Below the pieces are notes generated by a model. It saw only the letters and a list, made by a program, of their open reading frames with translations. It was not told where the DNA came from and searched no databases. The translations under genes and the position numbers were made by a program. Below are positions 31,380 through 32,863 of a DNA stretch of 32,863 nucleotides, in pieces (positions within the stretch are counted from its first letter, which is position 1; each line of letters begins with the position of its first letter). Source of the DNA: Candidatus Omnitrophota bacterium (lineage in GTDB: Bacteria > Omnitrophota > Gorgyraeia > Gygaellales > Profunditerraquicolaceae). Where the stretch lies: the NCBI GenBank assembly GCA_016867005.1, contig VGKM01000003.1, positions 1 to 32,863 on the forward strand. The letters run 5' to 3'.

Positions 31380-32648
31380 ATGCGCAATCATGATTATTTC
31401 AGGGGGAAAAGCGTAACAGTCGTCGGGCTGGCAAGAAGCGGATTAAGCTGCGCTAATCTTTTATTTGACTTGGGAGCAAAGGTCAGCGTGACAGATAGCC
31501 AGGATAATGCAATCACCCGTCAGAATGCCTCGAAATTAAGATCAAAAGAAATAAAGGCCGAGCTGGGGGCGCACACCTATGAATTTATAAAAGGGCGAGA
31601 CCTGGTTGTTATTTCTCCCGGGGTCCCGGATTCGGCGCCGCCCATTGCCTGGGCAGGAGATTTGAAGGTCCCGGTTAAAAGCGAGATAGAGATCGGTTCA
31701 ATTGTATGCCCCGCTACCATTATTGCGGTAACGGGTTCTTGCGGCAAGACCACTGTCACTACTTTAATCGGTAAAATCCTTGAAGCAGAGGGCAGGAGGG
31801 TGTTTACCTGCGGCAACATCGGCAATCCTTTTTGCGGAGAAATACAGGATATGCGGGAAGGCGATTTTGTGGCCTTGGAGGTCAGTTCATTTCAGCTGGA
31901 ACATATTGTTTCTTTTAAGCCGAAAGCAGCGCTGATCTTGAATTTCAGCCGCAACCACCTGGACAGGTATAATAATATGGAAGAATATATTACAGCCAAG
32001 AAGCGCATTTTTATGAATCAGGATGAGGGCGATTTCCTGGTTTTAAACAAAGAGGATAAGCTTTCCGGAAAAATAGCCGCTGAAGCTAAAGCGAAAGTTA
32101 TATTTTTTTCCCGCACCAGCAGGCTTACTTCAAACCAGGCAGCAGTGGCGGCTATAGGCGGGATATTCGGCATAAAAGAAGAAACCTGCCAAAAGGTATT
32201 CTCTGAATTTAAAGGGCTGGAACACCGGTTTGAATTTGTTGCAGAGATCAACAGAGTAAAGTTTATTAACGACTCCAAGGCAACAACGGTCGAGTCATGT
32301 AAAATGGCGCTGGAGAACTTATCTTCTCCTGTGATCTTGATTGCAGGGGGCAGGCATAAAGGGCTTGATTACAGCGGCCTGCTTTCGTCTGCGCGGGGAA
32401 AGGTCAAGGTCGCGATCTTGATCGGAGAAGCAAGGCAGAATATAAGAGAAGCTTTTAAAGAAGAGCTTCCTTTGGAGGAAGCAAATACCCTGGAAGAGGC
32501 AGTGGGAAAGGCCTATAGAAATGCGAAAGCCGGGGATTCCGTATTATTATCTCCGATGTGCTCGAGTTTTGATATGTTTTCAAGCTACGAGGAAAGAGGC
32601 AGGGCCTTTAAAAAGGCAGTTAATGATTTGTTGATAGAAGAGGGCTGA
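31380..32648 (+). CDS. murD: UDP-MurNAc-L-alanine:D-glutamate ligase MurD
   Basis: 422 residues, slightly shorter than E. coli MurD. It adds D-Glu to UDP-MurNAc-L-Ala. N-terminal VVGLARSGLS and SPGVP mark the UDP-binding domain. The ATP loop is GSCGKTT (119-125), with Cys in place of the common Asn. Further: EVSSFQLE, NHLDRY, NDSKATTVES, and the C-terminal LLSPMCSSFDMF. The last motif is specific for MurD among Mur ligases. The stop is one base before the ftsW ATG. Confidence 0.96.
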   Translation: MRNHDYFRGKSVTVVGLARSGLSCANLLFDLGAKVSVTDSQDNAITRQNASKLRSKEIKAELGAHTYEFIKGRDLVVISPGVPDSAPPIAWAGDLKVPVKSEIEIGSIVCPATIIAVTGSCGKTTVTTLIGKILEAEGRRVFTCGNIGNPFCGEIQDMREGDFVALEVSSFQLEHIVSFKPKAALILNFSRNHLDRYNNMEEYITAKKRIFMNQDEGDFLVLNKEDKLSGKIAAEAKAKVIFFSRTSRLTSNQAAVAAIGGIFGIKEETCQKVFSEFKGLEHRFEFVAEINRVKFINDSKATTVESCKMALENLSSPVILIAGGRHKGLDYSGLLSSARGKVKVAILIGEARQNIREAFKEELPLEEANTLEEAVGKAYRNAKAGDSVLLSPMCSSFDMFSSYEERGRAFKKAVNDLLIEEG

Positions 32649-32649
32649 T

Positions 32650-32863
32650 ATGCTGCGTACCATCCGGATAAACCTGTTTATTGTAACCGTGATCCTGATC
32701 TGTATCGGGGTCGTAATGATTTTCAGCGCTTCGAGTATTTATACATGGGAAAGGTACAAAGACAGTTTTTTCTTTTTAAAGAGGCACCTTTTGTTCCTTC
32801 TGATCGGTTCTGTCCTGACTTTTCTGGCTATGGCAATCGATTACCGCATACTGCGTAAATTTG
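32650..32863 (+). CDS. ftsW: FtsW-like SEDS glycosyltransferase, 3' end cut by window
   Basis: The first 71 codons are present. A short basic start (MLRTIRIN) leads into a first helix with GVVMIFSASS, the hallmark of FtsW/RodA/SpoVE at this place, then a hydrophilic loop with KDSFFFLKRHL and a second helix ending FLAMAIDYRILRKF. SEDS proteins polymerise glycan strands from lipid II with a class B PBP, here ftsI at 25780. FtsW rather than RodA is chosen from its position after murD. Confidence 0.9.
   Translation, partial: MLRTIRINLFIVTVILICIGVVMIFSASSIYTWERYKDSFFFLKRHLLFLLIGSVLTFLAMAIDYRILRKF

Overview
The window reads as one continuous, almost entirely plus-strand stretch of a diderm bacterial chromosome with moderate GC. 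It is dense with overlapping genes and shows no phage, insertion sequence, CRISPR array or rRNA. The combination of a hybrid type IV pilus/type II secretion (T4P/T2SS) cluster, a TMTC-like membrane glycosyltransferase, PAS-rich kinases and a classical mraZ-to-ftsW division cluster fits an uncultivated environmental lineage such as Candidatus Omnitrophota. That placement is inference from gene style and codon use and was not tested. The MurE DNPR motif indicates meso-diaminopimelate peptidoglycan.

Layout. 1-63: 3' part of tRNA-Pro(CGG). 64-113: a REP-like inverted repeat doublet. 147-3899: a membrane CHASE/PAS hybrid sensor kinase ending in a degenerate GGDEF-like domain, then a stand-alone CheY-like receiver. 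3907-15050: a T4P/T2SS-type assembly cluster, in order ATPase (PilB/GspE), a small two-helix membrane protein, platform (PilC/GspF), GspG-like pseudopilin, pilin, GT-C glycosyltransferase with TPRs, three FimT/PilV/PilW-like (GspH/I/J-like) minor pilins, a PilX/MshP-like protein with a long beta-rich body, a frameshifted GspL-like PilM-PilN fusion, GspM/PilO-like and GspC/PilP-like proteins. The order matches gsp EFGHIJKLM, but the parts look like T4P/MSHA proteins. Secretin and prepilin peptidase genes are not in the window.

15138-23844: a tightly overlapping housekeeping operon: acylphosphatase, metallophosphoesterase, ligA, an unknown lipoprotein, an MBL-fold hydrolase, a XerC/D recombinase, CCA-type nucleotidyltransferase, rbfA, a DHH phosphoesterase (nrnA-like) and ribF. 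23924-32863: the dcw cluster, mraZ-rsmH-ftsL-like-ftsI-murE-murF-mraY-murD-ftsW (the last cut by the window end). It starts with a consensus promoter (TTGACA, 17 bp, TACAAT) followed by three MraZ operator boxes at exact 10-bp spacing.

Most interesting points: the glycosyltransferase directly behind the pilin gene (possible pilin glycosylation), the one-base frameshift in the GspL-like gene, the kinase with a degenerate GGDEF tail beside a MshEN-type ATPase, several strong hairpins around the pilin genes, a REP-like doublet whose outer arm can pair with the tRNA-Pro 3' end, and a short tandem repeat inserted in frame in murF. I did not find a clear wholly new system. The hybrid pilus/secretion cluster with its embedded glycosyltransferase is the best candidate for novelty.
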